Shown here piece by piece: positions 8,890-17,389 of a stretch of DNA of 64,000 bases. The stretch is from Labrenzia sp. OB1 (lineage in GTDB: Bacteria > Pseudomonadota > Alphaproteobacteria > Rhizobiales > Stappiaceae). The stretch is taken from NCBI RefSeq assembly GCF_001624695.1, contig NZ_JSEP01000016.1, positions 1 through 64,000 on the forward strand, in the 5' to 3' direction. The notes under the pieces are model-generated. The model worked only from the letters and a program-made list of their open reading frames with translations, had not been told where the DNA came from and ran no database searches. Made by a program: the position numbers and the translations under genes. Within the stretch, counting starts at the first letter, position 1, and every line of letters begins with the position of its first letter.

Positions 8890-10445
8890 GACAGCTTTCT
8901 CCGGGCGAGGTCTTGTGCGCGCCACGTCTCGGACATGGCCCTTCGGGTGGACAGATAGGCAGGAAACAAGGCGTCGTAGACGTCGGCAAGCTCCGGATCC
9001 GGTTCCTCTGCGGGCTCGACCAGAGGATCGACCCAGCCCCGCGTGACCGATGTCAGGTCCGGATAAAGCCCTTGCTGGACAGCTGCCATCATCACTGCCC
9101 CGGCAGCTCCGGCCTCCGGCTGGGCCACAGTCTTGACCGGTGCCCGCAGCGCTGCCGCCAGGAGCTTCTTGAGCGCGACTGATTTGGCAGCCCCTCCCGT
9201 CAGGTGAATTTCACCCGGAACTCGTCCAAGCGCCATGTAACAATCCCGCGAGGCCAGAACCAGGCCGTCAAAGACACCGCGCAGGATGTCAAACCATCCG
9301 GTGTTCTGATCCAGCCCGGACAAGGACGCACGGGCAAGCGGTTCGGAAAACGGCCCTCGCTCTCCGGCGGAGGAAATGTAAGGCAGATAGAAGGCTGCCC
9401 CCGGACGGGCAGCCAGAACCTGATCGTCCAGCCGGGCCAGAAGATCCGCCTGCGTTGCCTCTACACCGGCGGCAGCCAGAACCTCACGCATCAGGCCCAA
9501 CGCCCAGTCGATGTTCAGCGTTGCCGCCATGTTGGTCTGTATCTGCGCAAATGCACCCCCGGGAAAAGGCATTGTGTAGCCGGTCATGTCGGGATTGAGC
9601 ACAACCTCGCCGGCACCCGGCACAAAGCGCATATGCATGCCGGTCGAACCGAGGATGGTCATGCCCCGATCCGCAGACGCATCATGCAGTCCGGCTCCCA
9701 ACGCGCAACACATCACGTCAACGCTTCCAAGACAGACCGGAAGACCGGCCGGTAGCCCGATCAGGGAAGCCGCCTGCGCTGTCATGGCATGGGTCTGGCG
9801 GGTGCCATCGACAATCGGCGGCAGCAGATGTCGATAGGCCCTGAGGCCAAGGGCATCGACCACGTCTTCGCTGTAGGTGCCCTCCTTGTAGGAGCCGAAG
9901 GTGAACCCGGCTTCGGACACATCGGAGGCCGTGATGCCGGTCATCTTGAGGTAGAGCCAGTCCTTGCAATGAAGGGCAGCGGCGCTGCGCTTCAGAAGCT
10001 CTGGCGCGGTGCGCGCCAGATGGACCAGGTGGGTGCGCATCTGGCAGACATTCAGTCCCGTCGCCGTCTCCCGGTAGATCGTGTCGATTGCATCGGATGC
10101 GCACAGGTCCCGCGCCGTTTCCGCCGCCCGCGCATCCAGCCACAGCCAACCGTCATCGACAGGCTCGCCATCCGCATCGATCAACCAGGTACCGTCGCCC
10201 TGCCCCGTGACGGCCAGCGCACGGACACTGGCGGAACCGCCAGGCAGCCGCTCAACCAGTTCCTTGAGGACCACGACTGTATCCTGCCAGGTGCGCGCCA
10301 TGTCCTGCACCACGCCGCCATTCGGCAAGGTGGTATAAGCATTGCGCCGGTGGGCAATGGCAATCTGATGACCCTTGAGGTCATAGGCTACGGCCTTGAT
10401 GACCGACGTGCCCGCATCCAGCCCGATCAGCACCTCAGAATTCAT
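8886..10445 (-). CDS. FGGY-family kinase, erythritol kinase (EryA)-like
   Basis: This 519-residue sugar-alcohol kinase has the same length as Brucella EryA. It matches remembered EryA features: GLDAGTSVIKAVAYDL at the N terminus, GGVVQDMARTW, VTGQGDGTWLIDADGEPV, WLWLDARA, HCKDWLYLKMTG, GSTGMHMRF, QTNMAATLNIDWAL, ISSAGERGPF and LTGGAAKS. It should phosphorylate a small polyol after uptake. The stop overlaps the start of the 2-hydroxyacid dehydrogenase, and its own start overlaps the stop of the upstream ATPase gene. Assignment as an EryA-like kinase is fairly safe. Erythritol itself as the substrate is less certain, because eryC and the tpi/rpi genes of known ery loci are absent here. Confidence 0.8.
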   Translation of the reverse strand: MNSEVLIGLDAGTSVIKAVAYDLKGHQIAIAHRRNAYTTLPNGGVVQDMARTWQDTVVVLKELVERLPGGSASVRALAVTGQGDGTWLIDADGEPVDDGWLWLDARAAETARDLCASDAIDTIYRETATGLNVCQMRTHLVHLARTAPELLKRSAAALHCKDWLYLKMTGITASDVSEAGFTFGSYKEGTYSEDVVDALGLRAYRHLLPPIVDGTRQTHAMTAQAASLIGLPAGLPVCLGSVDVMCCALGAGLHDASADRGMTILGSTGMHMRFVPGAGEVVLNPDMTGYTMPFPGGAFAQIQTNMAATLNIDWALGLMREVLAAAGVEATQADLLARLDDQVLAARPGAAFYLPYISSAGERGPFSEPLARASLSGLDQNTGWFDILRGVFDGLVLASRDCYMALGRVPGEIHLTGGAAKSVALKKLLAAALRAPVKTVAQPEAGAAGAVMMAAVQQGLYPDLTSVTRGWVDPLVEPAEEPDPELADVYDALFPAYLSTRRAMSETWRAQDLARRKLS

Positions 10446-11569
10446 TCCACACCTCCCCCATGAGAGAAGGCAGCACCGGTGTCGGAATGGAAGAGATGAA
10501 GGTCGCTGGCATCCAGCTCAATTCCGATGTTTTCGCCGGGTGCATGATGGGCACGGTCATGCCGCACCGAAACGATGGTCTTTCCGGCGAAACGTGCGGC
10601 GATGTGTGTCTGATCACCAAGCCACTGATTGGCAAAGACCTCCGCCGGTTGGCCCGTTTCGGAAATTTTCACCGCATGCGGGCGCACGCCCATCATGAAT
10701 TGCTTCTCCAGCAGCAAACGATCCTTGAGAGGCGGAGAAAAGGCACCGGCGGGAAAGGACAGGCTCACTCCCTCTTCCAGATGCAGCTTGACGAGATCGT
10801 CTGCAACCTCGGCCTGAGCCGGAAAGACGTTCATGGGCGGTTCACCAATGAAGGTGCCGGTAAAAAGGTTCGCCGGACGATCCTTGAGATGCTCAGGCGT
10901 ATCATATTGCTGCAGAAAACCGCCTTCCATCACAGCGATCCGGTCCGCAAGCGCATTGGCCTCCGTCTGGTCATGAGTAACGAGAATCGCCGTCAGACCG
11001 CGCTGCTTGATGAAGTGCTTGATCCGGCCACGCAGGAGCGCACGCAGTTGAGGCTCCAACTGCCCCATCGGCTCATCGAGCAGATGCAGGTCCGCTTTCC
11101 GTATCAAGGCGCGGGCCAGACTGACCCGCTGTTGCTGACCGCCGGAAATCGATCCGGGCGAGCGCTCCAGAATGTCGCTAATTTCAAGCAGATGAGCGAT
11201 CTCCGCCACCTTGGCCTTGATCTCCGTCTTGTCGAGACGTTCCGACTTGAGGGCGAAGGCGATGTTCTCCGCTACGGAAAGCGGCGGATAGAGCGAATAG
11301 CCTTCAAAGGCCATTGCGACGTTGCGCTTCGCCGGATGCAGACCGTGTACCGGACGCCCCTTGATCAGGACCTCGCCAGAGGTCACCGCCTCGAACCCCG
11401 CAATCATGCGCAGGGTCGATGTCTTGCCGCAGCCGGATGACCCCAGAAGGGCAACGATCTCACCGGCGGCGACATTCAGGTTCAGGTCGCTGACGGCCTG
11501 CACCGGATGGCGGGAGGTCTCATTGTAGATCTTGTTGATACCCTGGAGGGTGAGCAAACCATCACTCAT
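10442..11569 (-). CDS. ABC transporter ATP-binding protein (GlpT/UgpC-like), catalytically competent partner
   Basis: This 375-residue ATPase belongs to a polyol importer that has two different ATPase genes, as in the rhizobial glycerol importer GlpSTPQV. Walker A GSSGCGKT (43-50), signature ISGGQ (141-145), Walker B LHLLDEP with the catalytic Glu at 166, and H-loop His at 199 are all intact. The Q-loop residue, however, is Glu (AMAFEGYSLYP, position 89). The D-loop reads GQLEPQL, with Glu for the usual Asp. A C-terminal regulatory/TOBE-like domain follows. The start overlaps the second ATPase gene by an ATGA junction. It probably pairs with the next protein as an asymmetric heterodimer on the inner membrane. 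Confidence 0.85.
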   Translation of the reverse strand: MSDGLLTLQGINKIYNETSRHPVQAVSDLNLNVAAGEIVALLGSSGCGKTSTLRMIAGFEAVTSGEVLIKGRPVHGLHPAKRNVAMAFEGYSLYPPLSVAENIAFALKSERLDKTEIKAKVAEIAHLLEISDILERSPGSISGGQQQRVSLARALIRKADLHLLDEPMGQLEPQLRALLRGRIKHFIKQRGLTAILVTHDQTEANALADRIAVMEGGFLQQYDTPEHLKDRPANLFTGTFIGEPPMNVFPAQAEVADDLVKLHLEEGVSLSFPAGAFSPPLKDRLLLEKQFMMGVRPHAVKISETGQPAEVFANQWLGDQTHIAARFAGKTIVSVRHDRAHHAPGENIGIELDASDLHLFHSDTGAAFSHGGGVE

Positions 11570-12675
11570 GCTGCTCTCTCCGCTGCCTGATTGTTGCCAT
11601 TCGGATCTATGCGGAGACCCGTCTCCCGGTCGAACAGAACCGCATCGCTCGGATCGATCGTGATGTGCACCGTGCCGGACTGAGGTGCCGGCGTGCCGGA
11701 AGGCCGCGACAGGAGGATTTCGCGCTTGCGCAGCGTGGTCACCAGGGTGACGGATTTCTCGTTGAAAGGCGTCTCGGCCTCGATGGTCACCGGCACGCCG
11801 TCACTGGCATCGGTGAAACTCAGCGCCTCGGGCCGAAGGCCAAGAACACACTCCTTGCCCGCATAGCCGGCCAATCCCGGATCAAGCTGGATCCGCCGGT
11901 CGGACAGCATGGCATGGACCCCGGACGCATCGCTGACGGGAACCACATCAAGCAGGTTGATGGTCGGATCGCCGAAGAGTTTTGCTATGTTGATGGTCGC
12001 AGGCTTGCGGTAGATTTCCTCAGGCGTTCCATTCTGAATGATGTGACCGCCGTCAAGGACCGCAATCCTGTCGCCAAGCGCCATTGCCTCGCGATAGTCC
12101 TGCGTCACATAGATGACCGTCGCGCCCTGATCAGACAGCAAGCGCGGCAGCTCGAGACGCATCTCGAACCGCAACTTGGCATCCACATTGCGCAAGGGAT
12201 CGTCCAGCAACAGGACCTTGGGTTCTGACACAAGCGCTCTGGCCAGAGCCGTTCGCTGCTTCTGGCCATTCGACAAGGCCTTAGGCGTGTGGTCCAGAAC
12301 GTGATCGATCTTCAGCAGCCGTGCGACGGCATCAACACCCTTGCGGATCTGATCGCCGGTCTTTTTGCGCGCGGTGAGCGGACTGGCGATGTTGTCGTAA
12401 GCGCTCATGTGGGGAAACAGAGCGAAGTTTTGAAACGCCATGCCGATGCCACGGTGTTCGGGCAGCACATCGCTTACACTCGCTCCCCCCAGAAGCACAT
12501 CGCCGCTGTCCGGTTCGATAGCCCCGGCAATGCAGCGGAGCAGAACTGTTTTGCCGGCACCCGATGGGCCAAACAAAACCAGTGTGCTGCCTTGAGGCAC
12601 ATCCAGGTCAATGCCGGACAGGACAGCGTCTTCCTTGAAGCTCTTTGCGAGATTCTTGATTTCTATGCGGCTCAT
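11566..12675 (-). CDS. ABC transporter ATP-binding protein (GlpS-like) with degenerate catalytic residues
   Basis: This is a 369-residue ABC ATPase. Walker A GPSGAGKT (36-43) and the Q-loop Gln (82) are normal. The signature is LSNGQ (134-138) instead of LSGGQ, the residue after Walker B is Asp instead of the catalytic Glu (LLLDDP, D159), and the H-loop His is Gln (YVTQDY, Q192). It is therefore unlikely to hydrolyse ATP efficiently at its own site. From memory GlpS-type subunits look similar, so this is likely a family trait and not decay. A TOBE-like domain follows at about 230-350. It lies between the partner ATPase and the permease genes in one operon. Confidence 0.85.
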   Translation of the reverse strand: MSRIEIKNLAKSFKEDAVLSGIDLDVPQGSTLVLFGPSGAGKTVLLRCIAGAIEPDSGDVLLGGASVSDVLPEHRGIGMAFQNFALFPHMSAYDNIASPLTARKKTGDQIRKGVDAVARLLKIDHVLDHTPKALSNGQKQRTALARALVSEPKVLLLDDPLRNVDAKLRFEMRLELPRLLSDQGATVIYVTQDYREAMALGDRIAVLDGGHIIQNGTPEEIYRKPATINIAKLFGDPTINLLDVVPVSDASGVHAMLSDRRIQLDPGLAGYAGKECVLGLRPEALSFTDASDGVPVTIEAETPFNEKSVTLVTTLRKREILLSRPSGTPAPQSGTVHITIDPSDAVLFDRETGLRIDPNGNNQAAERAA

Positions 12676-12679
12676 GAGA

Positions 12680-13537
12680 TCATCCTTTCACCGCGCCGAG
12701 CGACAACCCTTCCACCAGATACTTCTGAGCCCATAGGGCGAGCAGCAGGGTGGGAGCGATTGACATGACGATTGCAGCGGCGATCTGGCCATACTGGATG
12801 CCGGACGCTGTAACGAAGGCAAGCGCGCCGACAGTTACCGGCTGCTTGTCGGCAGAGGCCAGTACCAGCGCGAAGACGAAGTTGTTCCAGGCAAAGATGA
12901 ACGCCAGAAGCCCGGCGGCGGCAATGCCTGGTCCGGCCAGCGGCAGGGCGATCTTTCTGAAGGTCGCAAACCAGCCATGCCCGGCAATCCGGTAGGCATG
13001 CTCGATGTCCGGCGAAATATCCTCAAAATACCCGCGCACGATCCACAGGATCAAAGGCAGGCAGATCAGCTGATAGACCCAGATCAAGCCGACATAGGTG
13101 TTCGCCAGACCGAGGGACTGAAAATACAGTGTCAGCGGCAACAGCACCAGCAAAGGCGGCGCAAACCGGAAAGACAGAAGCGTGAAGGCGATGTCTTCCG
13201 AGCCTTTGAACTTGTGCCGCGCAAAGGCATAGGCTGCAGGCACGCCGAGCACCAGCGCGAGCGCCACCGAACCGACCGACAGGATGACCGAGTTCATCAG
13301 ATTGCCCATGAAGTGAATGCTCATGGAAGCAACATTGGAATCCAGCCGCCCGGCGATGATCGCAGCATAGTTCTTGAAGGTCGGCACAAAGGCCATGCTT
13401 GGCGGAGAGCGCAGGATAGTCTCGTTCGTCTGCAAGGACATGAGCACGATCCAGAAGATCGGGAACATGAAGAACAGCACAACAAGGGCCAGAGCGATGG
13501 CGCGCAGAATGCGCTCAAGCGGGGACATGTGATCCAT
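12680..13537 (-). CDS. ABC transporter permease, MalG/UgpE-like
   Basis: This 285-residue inner-membrane permease of the carbohydrate ABC importer family has about six hydrophobic segments, beginning with ALALVVLFFMFPIFWIVLM. It carries the EAA-type coupling loop near IEHAYRIAGHGWFATFRKIALP (in the C-terminal half), which contacts the ATPases. The ATG at 13537 lies two bases after the stop of the upstream permease gene; the longer frame reaching 13621 would overlap that gene and is rejected. It forms the membrane channel with the adjacent permease for a polyol or sugar alcohol. Confidence 0.88.
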   Translation of the reverse strand: MDHMSPLERILRAIALALVVLFFMFPIFWIVLMSLQTNETILRSPPSMAFVPTFKNYAAIIAGRLDSNVASMSIHFMGNLMNSVILSVGSVALALVLGVPAAYAFARHKFKGSEDIAFTLLSFRFAPPLLVLLPLTLYFQSLGLANTYVGLIWVYQLICLPLILWIVRGYFEDISPDIEHAYRIAGHGWFATFRKIALPLAGPGIAAAGLLAFIFAWNNFVFALVLASADKQPVTVGALAFVTASGIQYGQIAAAIVMSIAPTLLLALWAQKYLVEGLSLGAVKG

Positions 13538-13539
13538 GG

Positions 13540-14463
13540 TTACGCCTCCCCTCTGGCACGCTCGCGAAGGCGCAGCCAGTTTTTGACAAAGATGTTCGAC
13601 AGGACATAGGTGATGGCCCACAGGATCATCAGCAGAGCCGCCGATCGCCCGACATTGGTGGATTGGAAGAAGTTCAAATAAGCCTCGACCTGGAACACCA
13701 TCAGTTTGTCGCCGGGACCTCCCTGGGTCATGGCGTAGATGATGTCGAACTGCTGAATGGAATCGAGCAGCCGGAACAGGGCCGCTGTCAGAATATACGG
13801 CGACAGCATGGGCAGCGTGATCCGCCAGAACTGTTCGAGCCGCGGCACGCCATCGAGCGCGGCAGCCTCAAATGGCTGGGTCGGCAGCGAGCGCAGGCCT
13901 GCCAGCAGCAGGATCATGATGAACGGCGTATAGACCCATACATCGACCAGAATGACCGTCAACAGTGCAGTGTCAGGCGAAGACGCCCAGCGGAAGTCCT
14001 GGAACCCGGCCAGTTGCATGAAGTAGCTCAGAATCCCGAAATTCGAATTGGTCATCAGTTTGAACATCAACGCGGCCAGCGCCGGCGCCGTCATCAGCGG
14101 CATCAACAGCATGATCGACACGAAGTTGTTCACCCGGCTGCGCTTTTGAAGCAGCAGCGCAATCCCCAGACCCAGCAGCAATTCCAGGACCACGGTCAGG
14201 CCGGCGTAGGTCAGCGAGACCTGCAGAGTGTTCCAGAAATCAGGATCCGTGAAAAAATTCAGATAGTTTTCGCCCCAGTTCATGCCCCGGTTCCACGGCT
14301 GGGACATGCGATAGCGCTGGAGAGAATAATAGACAGCAGTCCCGAACGGGATCAGGATCCCGATGCACACCAGAAGTGCCGGCAGACTGAGCAGATAGGG
14401 GAGCATCGTCCTCGACAGACGGCTGGACCGCCGCATAACCGGCATGTCGGCTTGAACAGACAT
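13540..14463 (-). CDS. ABC transporter permease, MalF/UgpA-like
   Basis: This 307-residue permease has about six membrane segments (for example MLPYLLSLPALLVCIGILIP near residues 20-40). It carries a coupling loop with PTQPFEAAALDGVPRLEQFWRITLP-type spacing in the second half and the AMTQGGPGDK segment common in UgpA/MalF proteins. It partners with the permease encoded immediately downstream. The gene follows the binding-protein gene after a 105-base gap that holds a strong stem-loop, which may lower expression of permeases relative to the binding protein. Confidence 0.88.
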   Translation of the reverse strand: MSVQADMPVMRRSSRLSRTMLPYLLSLPALLVCIGILIPFGTAVYYSLQRYRMSQPWNRGMNWGENYLNFFTDPDFWNTLQVSLTYAGLTVVLELLLGLGIALLLQKRSRVNNFVSIMLLMPLMTAPALAALMFKLMTNSNFGILSYFMQLAGFQDFRWASSPDTALLTVILVDVWVYTPFIMILLLAGLRSLPTQPFEAAALDGVPRLEQFWRITLPMLSPYILTAALFRLLDSIQQFDIIYAMTQGGPGDKLMVFQVEAYLNFFQSTNVGRSAALLMILWAITYVLSNIFVKNWLRLRERARGEA

Positions 14464-14522
14464 AAAACCTCCGTGACAAAGCGGCCGGACAGCGCCGCTG
14501 CCGTTGCCGGTTCATCGGAAAA

Positions 14523-14547
14523 GTGTGCAGGGCAACGCCCTGCACAC
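14523..14547 (-). repeat. Intercistronic stem-loop after the polyol-binding-protein gene
   Basis: A perfect 11-bp inverted repeat (GTGTGCAGGGC, loop AAC, GCCCTGCACAC) lies between the binding-protein stop and the permease start. There is no T tract on the transcribed strand. It is probably an mRNA-stabilising or partial-termination element that lets the binding protein be made in excess. Confidence 0.75.
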
Positions 14548-14568
14548 GTCAGTTGGGATTGAGAGACC

Positions 14569-16008
14569 TTATCGCAGACCGGCTTCCGCCAACTGCTTGT
14601 TCATGCTGGCTGCGAGCTGATCCAGCCCCTCGTCAACCGGGACTTCCTTGGCGACCATGCGCTGAAGCATGGCGGCCCAGTCGGTTGTCATGTCGAAGAA
14701 CAGTGGCTGCGGCGTGAACTTGATCGACGCACCGGGAGCAGACGCATTGTACATGTCCACATAGCCCGGATAGCCTTTGTTCAGCTTCTCCTTGAACATC
14801 TCGTCTTCCCAGACCGAATTGCGAACCGGATCCACGAAGTCCATCTTGCGGGCACCGAACAGCGCATGCTCCGGCCCGGAAGCCCACTGCATGAAGTACC
14901 AGGTCGCATCCAGATCCTTGGAGGCCTTGGTCATGGCCAGCGACCATATCCAGATATTCGGTGTCGGAGCTTTCGCTTCGGGATTGGCTGCAAAGCCGGC
15001 ATAGGCCAGCTCACCCGCCATGGCGTTGTCGCCGCCATTCATGAAGTAGCCAAGAATATCAGCGTCGAAGATCATGGCCGACTTGCCGGCGCCCAGATCG
15101 GTGCCAACCTGATACCATGTATGGGTCGACCAGTCGGCAGCGCCACTTTCCTGGATCATCTTGACCCAATCCGCATGGAACGCCTTGGATCCGGCCGTGT
15201 TCATGGCAGCCGACAGCTTGCCGTCTTCGTTGGTCAGATCCATTTCGCCGAAGTTGGAATAGGCGGACAGGAAGCCCGGATGGATCGTCGCCCAGGAGCG
15301 TGAGCCACGCACACCGATACCGTAAATGCCATCCGTATCGGCCTGAACCTTGGCGGCGGCTTCCATGAGTTCGCTCATGTTGGTCGGAACGGCAACACCG
15401 GCCTTGTCGAGCATGGCCTTGTTGAAGGTCAGGTTGTTCTGCTCATAGCCCCACGGAATACACCACTGTTTGGCATCGTCGGAGCCCAGCTCGCCTCCGG
15501 GAACGCCGTTCCAGGCACAGGACTTGCGCACGCCTTCCAGCATGTCGGCCCAATTGTACATCGGGTTGGTCTTTTCCGGATCGTTGATCCATTCGTTGTG
15601 ATCGACAATCCAGCCAGCCGGGCCATAGGTCCAGGTCATGTATGCGCCGGTCATGAAGGCATCATATTCACTGGAGCCGGAGGAAAGCGCCGCCGTCACC
15701 TTGTCGAAATAGACATCTTCGGGAAACACGTCATAGGTGACGTCCATACCGGTCAGTTCCTTGAACGCATCCAGGTTTGCGATCATGGCATCCGTGTAAG
15801 GATGTTTGTTCAAAAGCAGCTTGATGCTTTTGCCGGAATGCTTTTTCCAATCGAATTCTGCAGCCAGCGCCTGTGTCGCCATCAGGTTGTGCAGTGTTCC
15901 GGCCGAAGCCGCTGTCAGACCCAAGGCCCCAAGGCGCTTGATCAGACCTCTTCTGCTCATTCCGCCGCTCAAGAACGCGGAAATGAGATCCTTTTCCTTC
16001 TCATGCAT
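14569..16008 (-). CDS. ABC transporter extracellular solute-binding protein (polyol/sugar alcohol)
   Basis: This 479-residue periplasmic binding protein delivers the substrate to the two permeases. The N terminus has a twin-arginine signal (SRRGLIKRLGALGLTAASAG) and a likely cleavage site after TQALA. The mature part has the family 1 solute-binding fold features GMDVTYDVFPEDVYFDKVTAALSSG and repeated Trp/Tyr-rich segments (WIVDHNEWINDPEK, WNGVPG). The ATG at 16008 has GGAGG about eight bases upstream and is preferred over the start at 16023. It is the second gene of the operon, right after the regulator. The ligand is inferred from the kinase genes only. Confidence 0.85.
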   Translation of the reverse strand: MHEKEKDLISAFLSGGMSRRGLIKRLGALGLTAASAGTLHNLMATQALAAEFDWKKHSGKSIKLLLNKHPYTDAMIANLDAFKELTGMDVTYDVFPEDVYFDKVTAALSSGSSEYDAFMTGAYMTWTYGPAGWIVDHNEWINDPEKTNPMYNWADMLEGVRKSCAWNGVPGGELGSDDAKQWCIPWGYEQNNLTFNKAMLDKAGVAVPTNMSELMEAAAKVQADTDGIYGIGVRGSRSWATIHPGFLSAYSNFGEMDLTNEDGKLSAAMNTAGSKAFHADWVKMIQESGAADWSTHTWYQVGTDLGAGKSAMIFDADILGYFMNGGDNAMAGELAYAGFAANPEAKAPTPNIWIWSLAMTKASKDLDATWYFMQWASGPEHALFGARKMDFVDPVRNSVWEDEMFKEKLNKGYPGYVDMYNASAPGASIKFTPQPLFFDMTTDWAAMLQRMVAKEVPVDEGLDQLAASMNKQLAEAGLR

Positions 16009-16053
16009 AGTCTTTCCTCCCAAAAAGCCCTGACTTTAAATCGCTCCCGGCGT

Positions 16054-17037
16054 CTATGCCGGAGGCAATGCGACGACAGCCCGGGCCGTGGCTTCGTCAG
16101 TTATCAATCCGGTCAAAAGTCCGCTGGCCAAGGCTGCGCAAATCGCCGGTATTTTGGTTGCACCACCGGCAATGGCGACCACTTCCCTGCCCTTCAGGCT
16201 GTGAAGCGGCGCGGCCATGACACGGTCATCATAGGGGCTGGCCAAGATGCTGCCGTCAGCACTCAGGAACTGGCCGAGCAATTCAGCGACGGCTCCTGCC
16301 TGGCGCAGGTCCTCAGCGGCCAGTGCACCGTCCAGCATCGAGGCGCTGATTCCCCCTTCGCCGCTGCCGATGTCTCCCACGCCAACGACAATCAGCGTGG
16401 CCTGCTCGATCAGGCTCATGGTTTCCGAAATGCCGAACTGGTTCAGCATGACCTGCTTGTCTTCCGCGGAGTTTGCATAAAGCGGTGCCGGCATCAGATA
16501 GGACGCAGCGCTGGTCTTTTGCGACAGGCGGTGGATCACGTCATAGGGGTTGGCGGCAAAAGACCGCGTCAGACCGCCCAGAACAGATACGAATTTAACA
16601 TCCGGGGAGGCCTGGCGGCCCATGGCATTCACCGAGGCCGCCAGGGTTCTTCCGTTGCCAACGCCGATCACCTGATGCTTGCGGCCGGCTGCAGCCTGCA
16701 TGATGAAATCGCCGCCAACAACGGACAGGGTCTTGAGAGGGATTTGATTGGAGTCCGGCACCTCCATGCCAATCCGGCAGTATCCCAATCCATAACGCCG
16801 CATCAGCTCTGTTTCGAGCTGGACGCAATCGGTTGCCTCGACATCGACGAAAATCCGCACCAGGCCTTCATTCTGAGCACGGGCAATATAGCGATGCGCC
16901 CTTGTATTCGGCACGTTCAGCCGTTTGGCGACTTCGCTTTGCGTCATACCGCCGACGTAATGCAGCCAGGCAGCTCTCGCGGCCAGATCGGCATCACTGT
17001 CGCTTTTCGCGATCGCCAGGCTTCGACCTTCAATCAT
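16054..17037 (-). CDS. SorC/DeoR-type sugar-binding transcriptional regulator (EryD-like)
   Basis: This 327-residue regulator has an N-terminal helix-turn-helix (GGMTQSEVAKRLNVPNTRAHRYIARAQ, about 30-56) and a C-terminal sugar-phosphate-binding domain with VGGDFIMQAA, GVGNGRTLAASVNAMG and the conserved VVGVGDIG and IAGGATKIPAI motifs. EryD of Brucella is of the same family and similar length and represses the ery operon until erythritol is present. It heads the operon it probably controls, with only 45 bases to the next gene. The ATG at 17037 is chosen; a TTG directly upstream is an alternative. A perfect inverted repeat upstream (17063-17078) is a candidate operator. Confidence 0.85.
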   Translation of the reverse strand: MIEGRSLAIAKSDSDADLAARAAWLHYVGGMTQSEVAKRLNVPNTRAHRYIARAQNEGLVRIFVDVEATDCVQLETELMRRYGLGYCRIGMEVPDSNQIPLKTLSVVGGDFIMQAAAGRKHQVIGVGNGRTLAASVNAMGRQASPDVKFVSVLGGLTRSFAANPYDVIHRLSQKTSAASYLMPAPLYANSAEDKQVMLNQFGISETMSLIEQATLIVVGVGDIGSGEGGISASMLDGALAAEDLRQAGAVAELLGQFLSADGSILASPYDDRVMAAPLHSLKGREVVAIAGGATKIPAICAALASGLLTGLITDEATARAVVALPPA

Positions 17038-17389
17038 CAAGACATTCTCTCAACTGAAAGATATTCCAGATTTGGAATTTATTTCATCAATCATAGGCAC
17101 AGGCCAGCGGAGAGTTCAAGTCCTCAGAAGCACATGAATTTATCGAGCCATAAATTGAGCAAATCGCTGCGCTGCAACGACGGGCGAGTTCGACTTTGAA
17201 CCAAGGCCCATGAACCAAGCGTTCTTCCGGGATCGGACTGGCGGAAATTCCCTCGATTTGACCAGAGACCCGAGTTCCTTCCATCCGATTCAGAGCGGGT
17301 AGCCTCCCACCCGGATCAATGGCGTTTAGCGAGGCATATCAATGCCGTCGACTAGACCCGGAACTCATTGATCGTGTGGGGAATCGCGG
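17038..17389. other. Intergenic region holding the polyol-operon promoter and leader
   Basis: About 350 bases lie between the SorC-type regulator and the tail of the LysR gene. It contains the inverted repeat at 17063-17078 and presumably the promoter for the minus-strand operon. I could not place -35/-10 boxes with confidence and saw no coding sequence. Confidence 0.5.
17063..17078. promoter_or_regulatory. Candidate operator of the polyol operon
   Basis: A perfect inverted repeat ATTCCA-GATT-TGGAAT lies 26 bases upstream of the SorC-type regulator start. Its position just before an autoregulated operon fits an operator. No binding data can be inferred from sequence alone. Confidence 0.45.
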
